Shown piece after piece: positions 8,626-18,799 of a stretch of DNA of 64,000 nucleotides. A model generated the notes under the pieces. The model was not told where the DNA came from. It saw only the letters and a program-made list of their open reading frames with translations, and did not search any database. The position numbers and the translations under genes are program-made. Every line of letters starts with the position of its first letter. The stretch's first letter is position 1. The stretch comes from Muribaculum gordoncarteri (lineage in GTDB: Bacteria; Bacteroidota; Bacteroidia; Bacteroidales; Muribaculaceae), in assembly GCF_004803695.1 (NCBI RefSeq), contig NZ_CP039393.1:930001-994000 (forward strand), in the 5' to 3' direction.

Positions 8626-8658
8626 TTTGCCGTTTGTGCGAAATTTTGAGTAAGTTTG
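8626..8658 (+). promoter_or_regulatory. Bacteroidetes-type promoter for the EamA gene
   Basis: TTTG (8626-8629) and TAAGTTTG (8651-8658) are separated by 21 bases, upstream of the ATG at 8686. Confidence 0.6.
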
Positions 8659-8685
8659 CACAAAAGTTTTTAATAGGGCGTTTAT

Positions 8686-9594
8686 ATGAGCGTTAATTTA
8701 AGAGCAAATCAGTCAAAGGCATTGTGGTATCATCTTGGCGCACTGCTCACTGTCACTGCATGGGGCGTTTCGTTTGTGTCGACCAAGGTTCTTCTGGAGC
8801 ACGGGATTAACCCGACTGAAGTATATGTGGTGAGAACCCTTCTTGCCTATTTGCTTGTGCTGTGTGTGTGCCATAAGCGTATATTTTCCAACTCGCTTCG
8901 CGATGAATTGCTCTTTGTTTCATGCGGCCTTTGCGCCGGATCTCTCTATTTCATCGCTGAAAACACGGCGCTTGAATATACGCTTGTATCCAATGTATCG
9001 CTCATTGTAACCCTTTCACCGCTTATTACGACACTCTTGGTGGGTGCCATCTACAAGAATGAACGCCCGGGCAAGGGCGTGCTGATGGGCTCGCTTATAG
9101 CATTCCTTGGCGTGGGATGCGTCATTTTCAACAGTAGCTTTGTGCTGGATGTGAAGCCGTTGGGCGACTTGTTGTCGCTTTCGGCTGCAGTGTGTTGGTC
9201 GGTCTACAGTCTTGTGCTCAGGAAACTGAGTGCGTTCTACACCGTCATGTTTATCTCGCGCAAGACATTCTTTTACGGAATGGTGACGGCAATTCCTTTT
9301 TTGATAGCCATTCCCGAGCACACTCCGCTTGATGTGTACCTGCAGTTTGATGTATGGAGCAATTTCTTGTTCCTTGGTGTGTTCTGTTCGATGATAGCCT
9401 TCATTATATGGGCTTTCACCATAAAGGGACTGGGTGCAATAAAAGCCAACAATTACCTTTACATACAACCTATAATAACACTGATAGCATCGGCGTTGCT
9501 ATTGGGTGAAAAGGTGTCGATTGTCGGCTATGTAGGTTGTTCGCTGATCCTGTTGGGAGTGTGGATCAGCGACCGCATGAGTCGATGCCGTTAA
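8686..9594 (+). CDS. EamA/DMT-family transporter (RhaT/RarD superfamily)
   Basis: The protein has 302 residues with ten predicted membrane helices in two EamA repeats (about 17-145 and 160-295). Recognisable stretches are TAWGVSFVSTKVLLEHGINP at the first helix, AENTALEYTLVSNVSLI in repeat 1, and LLGEKVSIVGYVGCSLILLGV near the end of repeat 2. It is a drug/metabolite transporter, probably an exporter of amino acids or small metabolites. The substrate is unknown. It converges on the alkylation-repair gene with no base between the stop codons. Confidence 0.9.
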   Translation: MSVNLRANQSKALWYHLGALLTVTAWGVSFVSTKVLLEHGINPTEVYVVRTLLAYLLVLCVCHKRIFSNSLRDELLFVSCGLCAGSLYFIAENTALEYTLVSNVSLIVTLSPLITTLLVGAIYKNERPGKGVLMGSLIAFLGVGCVIFNSSFVLDVKPLGDLLSLSAAVCWSVYSLVLRKLSAFYTVMFISRKTFFYGMVTAIPFLIAIPEHTPLDVYLQFDVWSNFLFLGVFCSMIAFIIWAFTIKGLGAIKANNYLYIQPIITLIASALLLGEKVSIVGYVGCSLILLGVWISDRMSRCR

Positions 9595-10143
9595 TCAATT
9601 TTCTTCTTCCAGAAAACTTATTTCGTTGAGCAACGGACGGCACACCGATGCCGTGAGGCTGCAGCCGCGCTGCATTTCGCTTTCGGCGTAGGCTTTCACT
9701 TCGGTTATGCGATTGGGCAGCAGGTTGAACATCAACCGCAATGCCGTGTATCGCACCATGTCGTTTTCCGACAATATAAGCTCATCGGCAAGCTGTGATG
9801 CGAAATCCATGTGTCGCAGCAGTTTCATGCACAGAATGTCGGCCACTTCGGGGGTGGTTATGCCGTTGCTCCAGCGGCGTGCGGTGGCGATGTCATATTG
9901 CTCTTGCGGGTATATCATGGGCGCGAGCAGCATGCTTTCGCGGGTCGAGGTGTTGTTCCAGAGAGCCTCGGCCATTTCGGCCGACTTGGCCGTGTTGCGG
10001 GCTATTTCGGTGAGCTGCGGGAGGTTGACTCCGAATATTATGCGGTAGGGTGCCCCCTGTCGACGCATATTATCGGCTATAGCGCCGTTGCGCATTGCAT
10101 AGAATTGATGCTTTATATGCTGCATCGGATTGAATTCAGTCAT
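9595..10143 (-). CDS. DNA alkylation repair HEAT-like protein (AlkD family)
   Basis: The protein has 182 residues built of short helical repeats. The N-terminal GVNLPQLTEIA and the middle RESMLLAPMIYPQ and TALRLMFNLLP stretches match the DNA alkylation repair (PF08713) solenoid. AlkD homologues flip-independently excise N3/N7-alkylpurines. This protein is shorter than AlkD (about 230), so fewer repeats are present and the activity is inferred. It is placed 3' of thiH, 75 bases downstream, perhaps by read-through of the thiamine operon. Confidence 0.78.
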   Translation of the reverse strand: MTEFNPMQHIKHQFYAMRNGAIADNMRRQGAPYRIIFGVNLPQLTEIARNTAKSAEMAEALWNNTSTRESMLLAPMIYPQEQYDIATARRWSNGITTPEVADILCMKLLRHMDFASQLADELILSENDMVRYTALRLMFNLLPNRITEVKAYAESEMQRGCSLTASVCRPLLNEISFLEEEN

Positions 10144-10217
10144 ATAGCGGTAATGATGATTAGTGTTTATTAAGCTGTGGCTGAAATGCGGTCAGCCACA
10201 GCTCTTGATTGTTACAT

Positions 10218-11327
10218 TCAGTCAAAGATTTTGTCCCAGTCCTTCCACACGACTTCGTAGCCGAGTTCGCGTATGCGTCGGGCCACGTTGACGGGTGAGC
10301 GGTCGTCGCTGACCTCAAACTGCTCCAATGAGTCGGGTTCAACCGAGTAACCTCCCGGGTCGGTCTTGCTGCCCGCGCTCATCGATGTCACGCCGAGCTT
10401 CATCATGTTGTCGCGGAATGCAGGATTTTCACGAGTGGAGTAGCTTATGTCGACATCGTGGTCAAAGATGCGGAATGCGAATGTCACCTGTGCGAGTTCG
10501 CGGTCCGACATTACCACATTTGGCTGGAAATGACCTTCCGACGGACGCATTCTCGGGAAATTGACCGAGTATTTCGTCTTCCAGTAGTTTTTGCGCAGGT
10601 AACGCAGGTGACGCGCCATCATGGTTATGTCGGTGCGCCAGTCCTCAAGGCCGATGAGCACTCCCATGCCTATCTTGTGTACGCCGGCTTGTCCCATTCG
10701 GTCATATCCGTTGAGTCGCCAATCGTAGATCGACTTCATGCCTGCCGGATGATACTTCTTGTAGTTGGCCTCGTTGTAGGTTTCCTGGAAGCACACCACG
10801 CCGTTGAGTCCCGACTTGGTGAGCCGGTAGTAGTCGTCGGACTTCATTGGCTGAACCTCGATAGTGAGGTTGTTGAAGTAGGGACGACATGTCTGTAACG
10901 CCTTCTCAAGATAGTCGACACCCGCCTTGGCCGGATTCTCGCCCGTGACAATCAAGAGGTTCTCAAACGGGCCGAGGTTGCGTATGGCCTTGCACTCCTG
11001 CTCGATTTGCTCCATGGTGAGGATTGTGCGCTTAAACGGATTGTTGTGATTGAATCCGCAGTAAACGCATGAGTTGGTGCATGAGTTGGTGATGTAGAGC
11101 GGAATGTACATGCTGATTGTCTTGCCGAATCGCTCCTGAGTGTAACGCTGGCTCAATTGTGCCATAGGCTCGATGTAGGCTGCTCCGGCAGGAGAGATAA
11201 GAGCCATGAAGTCATCGATGCTCAGATTCTCCTTGCCGAGTGCAATCTCGACGTCACGCGCTGTTTTTGATGCTATGCAGCGTGTGGTGTCGTTCCAGTC
11301 ATATTTTTTTATTTCGTCATAAAACAT
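10218..11327 (-). CDS. thiH: 2-iminoacetate synthase ThiH
   Basis: A radical-SAM enzyme that cleaves tyrosine to p-cresol and dehydroglycine (2-iminoacetate), the glycine-derived part of the thiazole ring. The CxxxCxxC cluster motif is at C83, C87 and C90 (CTNSCVYC). The length of 369 is standard. The C-terminal segment SMSAGSKTDPGGY (about 325-337) is characteristic of ThiH. It is the last gene of the thiamine operon, 13 bases after thiC. Use of ThiH rather than the oxidase ThiO fits an anaerobe. Confidence 0.97.
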   Translation of the reverse strand: MFYDEIKKYDWNDTTRCIASKTARDVEIALGKENLSIDDFMALISPAGAAYIEPMAQLSQRYTQERFGKTISMYIPLYITNSCTNSCVYCGFNHNNPFKRTILTMEQIEQECKAIRNLGPFENLLIVTGENPAKAGVDYLEKALQTCRPYFNNLTIEVQPMKSDDYYRLTKSGLNGVVCFQETYNEANYKKYHPAGMKSIYDWRLNGYDRMGQAGVHKIGMGVLIGLEDWRTDITMMARHLRYLRKNYWKTKYSVNFPRMRPSEGHFQPNVVMSDRELAQVTFAFRIFDHDVDISYSTRENPAFRDNMMKLGVTSMSAGSKTDPGGYSVEPDSLEQFEVSDDRSPVNVARRIRELGYEVVWKDWDKIFD

Positions 11328-11340
11328 TGTCGTAGCTTAT

Positions 11341-13074
<1,734 letters not shown>

Positions 13075-13845
13075 CTAATCGAGAAACGAGGTTAGGGGAG
13101 AGGTTGCTTGCGCGAATGTGCTTTGTCTGCCGAGTCCTGCGAGATAAGCTTTGCGCCCGGCTTCGACTGCGAGCTTGAAGGCTACGGCCATCTCCACCGG
13201 ATTGCCGGCAACGGCTATTGCGGTGTTCACCAGTACGGCATCGGCACCCATCTCCATTGCATCGGCGGCATGTGACGGAGCCCCGAGTCCGGCATCGATT
13301 ACTACAGGAACGCGGCTCTCGGCTATTATTATCTCAAGAAGGTCGCGGGTTTTCAGCCCCTTGTTGGTGCCTATGGGTGCGCCGAGCGGCATTACGGCAG
13401 CCGAGCCGACCTCTTCAAGGCGTTTGCACAGCACCGGATCGGCCTGAATGTAGGGCAGCACCACAAATCCCTCGCGGGCAAGTACCTCGGTGGCTTTCAG
13501 CGTTTCGATGGGGTCGGGGAGCAGATATTTCGGGTCGGGATGGATTTCAAGTTTGATGAAGTCGGTCCCGAAGCAGTCGCGTGACAATTTTGCGGCAAGA
13601 ATAGCCTCCTCGGCGTTGCGCACGCCCGATGTGTTTGGGAGAAACTGAACTTTGTCGCGATTGATGTGACGCATCATGTCGTCATCCTCCTCATGCTGCA
13701 TGTCGATGCGTTTCATCGCTACGGTAATCATTTCGGAGCCTGATGCGAGGATGGATTCAAGCATAAGCTTGTTGGAGGGAAACTTTCCCGTGCCTACGAA
13801 AAGGCGTGAGCTGAAGTCGCGTCCTCCGATTTTAAGTAAGTCCAT
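13075..13845 (-). CDS. thiG: Thiazole synthase ThiG
   Basis: ThiG condenses deoxyxylulose-5-phosphate, dehydroglycine and ThiS-thiocarboxylate into the thiazole phosphate. The (beta/alpha)8 protein has 256 residues. K98 in FIKLEIH is the imine-forming lysine. The phosphate-binding region is visible in the [10 protein letters not shown] and [12 protein letters not shown] stretches. It follows thiE by 39 bases. ThiG works with ThiH and ThiS from the same operon. Confidence 0.97.
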   Translation of the reverse strand: MDLLKIGGRDFSSRLFVGTGKFPSNKLMLESILASGSEMITVAMKRIDMQHEEDDDMMRHINRDKVQFLPNTSGVRNAEEAILAAKLSRDCFGTDFIKLEIHPDPKYLLPDPIETLKATEVLAREGFVVLPYIQADPVLCKRLEEVGSAAVMPLGAPIGTNKGLKTRDLLEIIIAESRVPVVIDAGLGAPSHAADAMEMGADAVLVNTAIAVAGNPVEMAVAFKLAVEAGRKAYLAGLGRQSTFAQATSPLTSFLD

Positions 13846-13884
13846 TGTCGTGTTAATGATATAATTATGTTATTGTTACTATTG

Positions 13885-14502
13885 TTACTTTTTAAGACGC
13901 GATATTACCTCTTCAGTGTATTTCACAGGGTCGTCGGCGTTGATTATCGAACCGGCCATGGCGACGCCTTGAACGCCTGTCGACATGATGTCATCGATGT
14001 CGTCGAGCGTTATGCCTCCTATGGCTACTATGGGAAGTTCGTTGCCGGCCTTGCGCACTTCGTCAACTATCTTGCGGTAGCCGTCGAGGCCGATTACGGG
14101 CGACAGATTCTTCTTTGTCGTGGTGTAGCGGAACGGGCCGAGTCCCACATAGTCGACATCGATGCCCTTGAACGACAATATGTCGTCGGCCGTGTTGGCG
14201 GTTACTCCTATTATGGCATGAGGGCCGAGATATTCACGAGCTTTGGCGGCCGGCATGTCCTCCTTTCCGAGATGAACGCCGTGAACGTGCAACTCCTTTA
14301 CGAGTTCCACATTGTCGTCGATTACGAGAATCACATCGTTTTCGCGGCATACGGGAATTATTTCAAGTGCCGTTTCGCGCAGTTGCTCGTAGGTGGCATC
14401 TTTCATGCGCAACTGTATCCATTTGCAGCCGCCTTCAATGGCCATCTGCACCTCTTCGGCTATGGAGTATTTATCGGATGCGTTTGTTATAAATTGTAGC
14501 AT
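13885..14502 (-). CDS. thiE: Thiamine phosphate synthase ThiE
   Basis: ThiE joins HMP-PP and thiazole phosphate to give thiamine phosphate. The protein has 205 residues. Family motifs are QLRMKD (about 31-36), the Mg-binding aspartates in IDDNVEL (about 81-87), GVHLGKEDMP (about 95-104), GLGPFRYTTTKKN (pyrophosphate loop, about 140-152) and AIGGI (about 180). It is the intact, catalytic copy of two adjacent ThiE/TenI-fold genes. It lies 12 bases after the TenI-like gene. Confidence 0.93.
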   Translation of the reverse strand: MLQFITNASDKYSIAEEVQMAIEGGCKWIQLRMKDATYEQLRETALEIIPVCRENDVILVIDDNVELVKELHVHGVHLGKEDMPAAKAREYLGPHAIIGVTANTADDILSFKGIDVDYVGLGPFRYTTTKKNLSPVIGLDGYRKIVDEVRKAGNELPIVAIGGITLDDIDDIMSTGVQGVAMAGSIINADDPVKYTEEVISRLKK

Positions 14503-14514
14503 TGCTGATTTATG

Positions 14515-15099
14515 TTATAATGTTTGCTTGAATTCTTTAAGTCTTTGTCGGAATTCATCGATGCTGCCGGAGTTGAACAGATAGCCGAGCACGGCATATC
14601 CAATGAATGGATATCGATTGACGGCATCGATGCGTGATGGCGTTACCCCGCCAAGGGCTACGGCATTGCGGCATTTCATGGCTGACAATTGGTCGGATGA
14701 AAACGCCGATGTATAGCCGGGTTTTGATATGCTGTCGAAAATGGGGCTGAGCGTGACATACTCCATGTCGCCAAACCGCTCGGCCTCGTCGATAGCGTGA
14801 CATGTGCGGCTAATCTTGCCGCTATAGAGCCGTGGAGCTTCGGGACAACGTGAATTAAGATGTATTCCACCGAGATTGAATTCATTCAGCAGCTCAAAGT
14901 GACCGTGTAGTTTCAATCGGTTGTGGAGTCGCTGGGGGATTGCCTCGATCAGGCGGCGCATGTCGTGAGTCGTTGCCGACGGATGGCGCAGATGCACGTA
15001 ATCCCACCCGTCCTCAAGTATCGCGACTACATATTCATGTTCGTCGACAATGGGAACGGGTGGAGTTATAGCGATCTTCATCATTGGCTTATCCGCCAT
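14515..15099 (-). CDS. TenI/ThiE-fold protein, probable thiazole tautomerase
   Basis: The protein has 194 residues and the ThiE/TenI barrel. LSPIFDSISKPGYTS (about 117-131) matches the pyrophosphate loop, and VALGGVTPSRI the last strand. The ThiE aspartates are lost: IDDN is replaced by LHGH, and the acidic pair of HLGxED by HLNSRCPE. This argues against thiamine phosphate synthase activity. TenI of Bacillus aromatises the ThiG product and uses a histidine in a VHS-type segment; H101 here (SRTCHAIDEAE) may correspond. The start at 15099 overlaps thiS by 11 bases. A later ATG at 15081 is possible. Confidence 0.82.
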   Translation of the reverse strand: MADKPMMKIAITPPVPIVDEHEYVVAILEDGWDYVHLRHPSATTHDMRRLIEAIPQRLHNRLKLHGHFELLNEFNLGGIHLNSRCPEAPRLYSGKISRTCHAIDEAERFGDMEYVTLSPIFDSISKPGYTSAFSSDQLSAMKCRNAVALGGVTPSRIDAVNRYPFIGYAVLGYLFNSGSIDEFRQRLKEFKQTL

Positions 15100-15289
15100 A
15101 GAAAGGCTTTATAATGATGATTGAGTCGCCCTCGTGGAGCTCGGTCGTGTCACGCTCTATCATGGGAACCACATTGCCGTTGAGGCCTGTAGCGATTCCG
15201 TCGGGAGCGATTCCGTTCAAGTTCAATGCACCCTGAAGCGTTGTGCCTTCGGGTACAGTCACCGATTTGTCATTAATTTTTATTTCCAT
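15089..15289 (-). CDS. thiS: Sulfur carrier protein ThiS
   Basis: A ubiquitin-fold carrier of 66 residues that ends in the required di-glycine (PFYGG). The C-terminus is adenylated and converted to thiocarboxylate before giving sulfur to ThiG. It is the second gene of the thiamine operon, 2 bases after thiD. The activating enzyme ThiF is not encoded in the operon. Confidence 0.95.
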   Translation of the reverse strand: MEIKINDKSVTVPEGTTLQGALNLNGIAPDGIATGLNGNVVPMIERDTTELHEGDSIIIIKPFYGG

Positions 15290-15291
15290 AA

Positions 15292-16122
15292 CTATATAGG
15301 GTTAGTTGGTTCTAATCGACGGGGCTCAAACAGGTGGTTGACCGGTCCGTGTCCGTGTCCTATTGTAACATCGGCACCGTTGCGCAAAGCGGCCGAGATG
15401 TACTCCTTGGCAGCGATGACACTGTCGCGCATTGACATGCCGAGAGCCAGGCAGCTTGCTATGGCCGATGACAAGGTGCATCCTGTGCCGTGTGTGTTGG
15501 CGGTGTTGACGCGTTCATTGGAGAGGCGCATGATATTGTCGCTACCTTCAAGTGACAGATAGTCGGTCGAGGTGCCTGAGTCCGATGACTTGTCGCCGCC
15601 TTTCAGCAGAATGTCGTGAGCTCCGAGTGCTCGTAACGCTTTAATCTGGAGTGCCGTGTCGTCGGTGCCGCTAAGAGCCCGGGCTTCATTGACATTCGGG
15701 GTTATGATGCGTGACATTGGCAGGAGGCGACGCTTTATCAGCTCGATTGCTTCGTCGTCAATCAGCGTGTCGCCCGAGGTGGCAATCATTACCGGGTCAA
15801 GAACTATGTTGCGTGCTTTGTTGCGCTCAAGAGCGTCGGCTACAGCTGCAACAATGTCGGGCGAGAAGAGCATTCCTATTTTCACCGCATCGGGACGGAT
15901 GTCACGGTAAACGGCATCAATCTGCCCGGCAACTATGTCGGGCCTTATCCCTTGTACATCGGTGACGCCGAGAGTGTTTTGCACCGTTATAGCGGTTATC
16001 GCCGTCATGGCGTAAACACCAAATGCCGACATTGTCTTGATGTCGGCTTGTATTCCTGCGCCTCCCGAACAATCGGAGCCTGCTATAGAAAGTGCTGTGC
16101 GGTAAGTCTTCATTTTGCTCAT
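15292..16122 (-). CDS. thiD: Hydroxymethylpyrimidine/phosphomethylpyrimidine kinase ThiD
   Basis: ThiD phosphorylates HMP and HMP-P to HMP-PP. The ribokinase-fold protein has 276 residues. Motifs are SIAGSDCSGGAGIQAD (about 13-28) at the substrate site, VLDPVMIATSGD (about 107) and the anion hole NTHGTGCTLSSAIA (about 220). It is the first gene of the thiamine operon, 50 bases after the TPP riboswitch. The start used gives MSKMKTYRTALS; the Met at residue 4 is an alternative. Confidence 0.95.
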   Translation of the reverse strand: MSKMKTYRTALSIAGSDCSGGAGIQADIKTMSAFGVYAMTAITAITVQNTLGVTDVQGIRPDIVAGQIDAVYRDIRPDAVKIGMLFSPDIVAAVADALERNKARNIVLDPVMIATSGDTLIDDEAIELIKRRLLPMSRIITPNVNEARALSGTDDTALQIKALRALGAHDILLKGGDKSSDSGTSTDYLSLEGSDNIMRLSNERVNTANTHGTGCTLSSAIASCLALGMSMRDSVIAAKEYISAALRNGADVTIGHGHGPVNHLFEPRRLEPTNPI

Positions 16123-16172
16123 AAGTTCTCATAAAGGCAAAAAGGGTAGACTCACTAATGGATGAATTGTCC

Positions 16173-16253
16173 GACAATCCCTGCGCCGGTGTTGTCCGTT
16201 TCAGGTTCGGAGGGTATGATCTCAGCTCACATCGTCAGTGGCACCCCTTTGTC
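16173..16253 (-). promoter_or_regulatory. TPP (THI-element) riboswitch
   Basis: Read on the minus strand, the conserved core is present: GGGGTGCC, GCTGAGAtcATACCC, CGAACCTGA and the 3' GCGCAGGGA. P1 closes with GACAA (16249-16253) and TTGTC (16173-16177). The TPP aptamer controls thiamine synthesis or uptake genes. The space before the thiD start (16123-16172) shows no strong hairpin with a T run, so translational control is more likely than termination. This is inferred. The aptamer starts within a few bases of the predicted transcript start. Confidence 0.95.
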
Positions 16254-16260
16254 TGTGATG

Positions 16261-16292
16261 CAAAATTATATAGTTCTTGCATCATAACCAAA
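16261..16292 (-). promoter_or_regulatory. Promoter of the thiamine operon
   Basis: On the minus strand, TTTG (16289-16292) and TAATTTTG (16261-16268) are 20 bases apart, immediately before the TPP riboswitch. Confidence 0.72.
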
Positions 16293-16327
16293 TGTTAGCC
16301 CCACTTTTTGCTTATATCTATAACGAT

Positions 16328-17116
16328 TCAGAGCAACTCAAAGTTGTCACCTTCAAGATAAACGGGAAATTTATTGCGGAATCCGACGAGCGATTCCATC
16401 GACAGCTGTGCCTCAACGGCTACAGGTGTGACAATCGTTTCAATAGTATGGCCTTTCGGCTCGATTATGTGGGATGTGCCGGAGTAGACTCCGAATTTGT
16501 CGGAACCCGAGCGGTTGCATCCTATGACATAGGCTTGATTCTCGATGGCCCTTGCTATGAGCAACTGTTGCCAGGCGTAGGCGCGCGAGTCGGGCCAGTT
16601 GGCCATTACGATAAGCAGGTCGTAGGCTTTGCCACGGTTGCGGAGCCATGCCGGGAAGCGGAGATCGAAGCAAACGGCAAAGGCCACATTCCATCCACGG
16701 AAGGCCACGACGGGCATCGCGCTTGAGCCTCGCGTGTAGACCGAGTCCTCGCCGCTCATGGTGAACAGGTGGCGCTTGTCGTAGAATGTTTCCTCGCCTG
16801 ACGGGGTGATGAAGAATGCCCGGTTGAAAATCAGGTCGTTGTCGCGGGCGATGAAGCTTCCGCATATAGCAGCGTCATATTGGCGTGACCATTTGCGCAC
16901 CATCTCCATTGTCGTGCCGTCCATAGGCTCGGCCAATCGACAGGCCGCCTCCTTGTCGCAGATAAATCCGGTGGAGAACATTTCGGGCAGCACGATGATG
17001 TCGACATTGCCCGGCAGTGCCGACAGCTCTTCGTCAACAGCCTTGAGGTTGCTTGCGGAATCGCCCCACACAATGTCGTGTTGCAGTGCTGTTACTTTCA
17101 GAGACTCCTTAATCAT
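16328..17116 (-). CDS. Nitrilase-family hydrolase, probable omega-amidase (YafV/Nit2-like)
   Basis: The protein has 262 residues. The Glu-Lys-Cys triad of the carbon-nitrogen hydrolases is complete: E45 (VLPEMFSTGF), K114 (YDKRHLF) and C149 (AVCFDLRFP). The KRHLF and CFDLRFP contexts match omega-amidases, which hydrolyse alpha-ketoglutaramate or 2-oxosuccinamate as a metabolite-repair step. It is cytoplasmic. It overlaps the upstream acyltransferase gene by 8 bases and is the last of three minus-strand genes. The exact amide substrate is inferred. Confidence 0.88.
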   Translation of the reverse strand: MIKESLKVTALQHDIVWGDSASNLKAVDEELSALPGNVDIIVLPEMFSTGFICDKEAACRLAEPMDGTTMEMVRKWSRQYDAAICGSFIARDNDLIFNRAFFITPSGEETFYDKRHLFTMSGEDSVYTRGSSAMPVVAFRGWNVAFAVCFDLRFPAWLRNRGKAYDLLIVMANWPDSRAYAWQQLLIARAIENQAYVIGCNRSGSDKFGVYSGTSHIIEPKGHTIETIVTPVAVEAQLSMESLVGFRNKFPVYLEGDNFELL

Positions 17117-17660
17117 CTTCGTCGGCGGTTATGAATTTTTCGGGATATTTGGCGTGAAATTTACTGTAGAATTTTTTTATGGCTTTCATGTCGTTGTCGA
17201 CATTGCCGGTGGGAGTGAATTCGGTTGTGATTTCGATTTTTTTCAATTTGTAATCGATGGCTCCGAGAAGCAAGGGCACTTTTGCGTCGTGGGCTATGTA
17301 GAGGAATCCTTTTCGCCATTTGGCCGTTCCCTTGCGGGTGCCTTCGGGCGTTATGGCTATGGCCATTCGCTGTGAGGCGTTGAATTTTTCGACAATTGAT
17401 TCGGTGAGCGCACTTCCTCGTTTTCGAGGCACGGCGATGCCTCCTATGGCTCGGAAAAAGTAGCCGAGAGGCCATTTGAACCATTGTTCCTTCATCAGGA
17501 ATCCGGCTCGTCGGCCTACCGACAGATAGGCCAGCTCACAGAGTATGAAATCCCAGTTGCTTGTGTGCGGAGCTACACATATCAAGCACTTGGGGTAGTC
17601 GGGTGTGGTGATTTCCACCTTCCACCCGAATACCTTAAGCAGCCATTTCGACAGGTTCAT
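17109..17660 (-). CDS. Lysophospholipid/1-acyl-glycerol-3-phosphate acyltransferase-like protein (PlsC family)
   Basis: The protein has 183 residues. The acyltransferase motifs are HTSNWD (HxxxxD, about 32-37) and TPEGTR (about 103-108), with GGIAVPRK in between. The protein is shorter than typical PlsC and lacks a clear N-terminal membrane helix. This form is common in Bacteroidetes as a '1-acyl-sn-glycerol-3-phosphate acyltransferase' paralogue. The acceptor is unknown. It is co-transcribed with the 17694 gene and the omega-amidase. Confidence 0.85.
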   Translation of the reverse strand: MNLSKWLLKVFGWKVEITTPDYPKCLICVAPHTSNWDFILCELAYLSVGRRAGFLMKEQWFKWPLGYFFRAIGGIAVPRKRGSALTESIVEKFNASQRMAIAITPEGTRKGTAKWRKGFLYIAHDAKVPLLLGAIDYKLKKIEITTEFTPTGNVDNDMKAIKKFYSKFHAKYPEKFITADEDD

Positions 17661-17693
17661 TGTCGAGATAATTTTTTTGTTGAAGTTGATGCG

Positions 17694-18056
17694 TTATTTT
17701 TCGGCGCGAGCCTTGTTGGCGGCTTTCTGCTGTTCGCCAAGCGATGAGTTCATGCGGGCAATAATGTCGTCTACGCCCTTCTTGAAGTCGTCGTTAAGTT
17801 TCTTGTAAGCTGTCTTGTAATATTTTGCGCGGGCTTTCTTGTATTCGTGACGCGAATCGAAGCTCTTTTCGGTCTTGTCAAATGAGAAGCTGACATTGTC
17901 GATTGACACATACTGAAGGTCGGCTATGTCAAAGAATATATCGGTCATTTTCTTGCGGTCGATTCCGGGTACAAGATCACGAGCTATAAGACATTCTCCG
18001 GCCAAGTCGCCGCATGCGGCTTTGATGGCTTTTTTCAAATTGCGTTTGTTTGCCAT
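17694..18056 (-). CDS. Small basic protein of unknown function
   Basis: The protein has 120 residues and is rich in Lys and Arg. It has no export signal and no membrane segment. It is mostly helical, with a Lys/Ala-rich tail (GEQQKAANKARAEK). The stretch CGDLAGECLIARDLVPGI near residues 15-32 contains two cysteines. No family is recognised. It is first in a probable operon with the acyltransferase and the omega-amidase (33 bases to the former), so it is likely translated. It could be an RNA- or DNA-contacting protein, but nothing specific supports this. Confidence 0.65.
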   Translation of the reverse strand: MANKRNLKKAIKAACGDLAGECLIARDLVPGIDRKKMTDIFFDIADLQYVSIDNVSFSFDKTEKSFDSRHEYKKARAKYYKTAYKKLNDDFKKGVDDIIARMNSSLGEQQKAANKARAEK

Positions 18057-18161
18057 GTCATTTTTAGGTTTGAGTGAATAATATTCCGCTAATATAGCAA
18101 TAATTTAAATTTATCGCGGCATATTGTTGAAATAAAAAATCGCGAATATTGTGCGACAGGC

Positions 18162-18638
18162 TTATAACCTGAACGTTATAGGCATTATATAGTAAACGGG
18201 CACGGGGATGCCGTCGACGCGTCCGGCATTCCATTTCGGCATTGAGTTGAGCACCCTCACAGCTTCGCGGTCAAGCGACGGCTCGACGCTCTTCAATACG
18301 TTGATGTGGGTTATCTCTCCGTCGGGCTGGACTATGAATGAGCACAGCACACGACCGTGTATGCCGTTGTTGAATGCTTTGGTGGGATATTTGCGTGATG
18401 AGTTAATGAAATGAACGAGTGCGTTGGTTCCGCCGGGAAATGTGGGCTGTTCGTCGACCCATTCGCAACTCCAGGCCTCGACGACTTCGCTGCTTATGAC
18501 CATGTCGGGACGCATTTCCGTTATGGCAAGTGACTGCTCGGTGGTATGCACAACCATTCGTAACATCTGAGCCTGAAGCGGAACTATCGAGATGATGAAT
18601 ATTATCAGTGGTATGATTCTTTTCAGGTTGAATTTCAT
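18162..18638 (-). CDS. TonB C-terminal-domain protein (energy transducer TonB-like)
   Basis: The protein has 158 residues from the ATG at 18638. The longer frame to 18713 would include the promoter. An N-terminal hydrophobic helix (RIIPLIIFIISIVPLQA) acts as anchor or signal. The TonB_C domain spans about 75-158: FPGGTNALVHFI, VLCSFIVQPDGEITHINVL and MPKWNAGRVDGIPVPVYYIMPITF. Such proteins transmit proton-motive energy to TonB-dependent receptors, or are periplasmic relatives. It stands alone, with no ExbB/ExbD in the window. Confidence 0.87.
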   Translation of the reverse strand: MKFNLKRIIPLIIFIISIVPLQAQMLRMVVHTTEQSLAITEMRPDMVISSEVVEAWSCEWVDEQPTFPGGTNALVHFINSSRKYPTKAFNNGIHGRVLCSFIVQPDGEITHINVLKSVEPSLDREAVRVLNSMPKWNAGRVDGIPVPVYYIMPITFRL

Positions 18639-18660
18639 ATATGTGATTGAATTGTGTATG

Positions 18661-18692
18661 CAAATATATGCAGGCGTCATCATAATTGCAAA
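18661..18692 (-). promoter_or_regulatory. Bacteroidetes-type promoter for the TonB-like gene
   Basis: On the minus strand, TTTG (18689-18692) and TATATTTG (18661-18668) are 20 bases apart. The position excludes the ATG at 18713 as the start. Confidence 0.68.
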
Positions 18693-18799
18693 TGGCATTA
18701 CAATAATTAGCATTTGTTTAGCTATGTTTCAGTTTTGTTTGCAATTTAAATATGGGGTCGGGCAATATGGCGTTATGGGGTTACGTTAATATTAACGTT

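Noticed and set aside
18752-18799. Upstream ATG for porQ
   Set aside because: It puts 16 residues before a clear signal peptide; the ATG at 18800 gives a normal exported protein.
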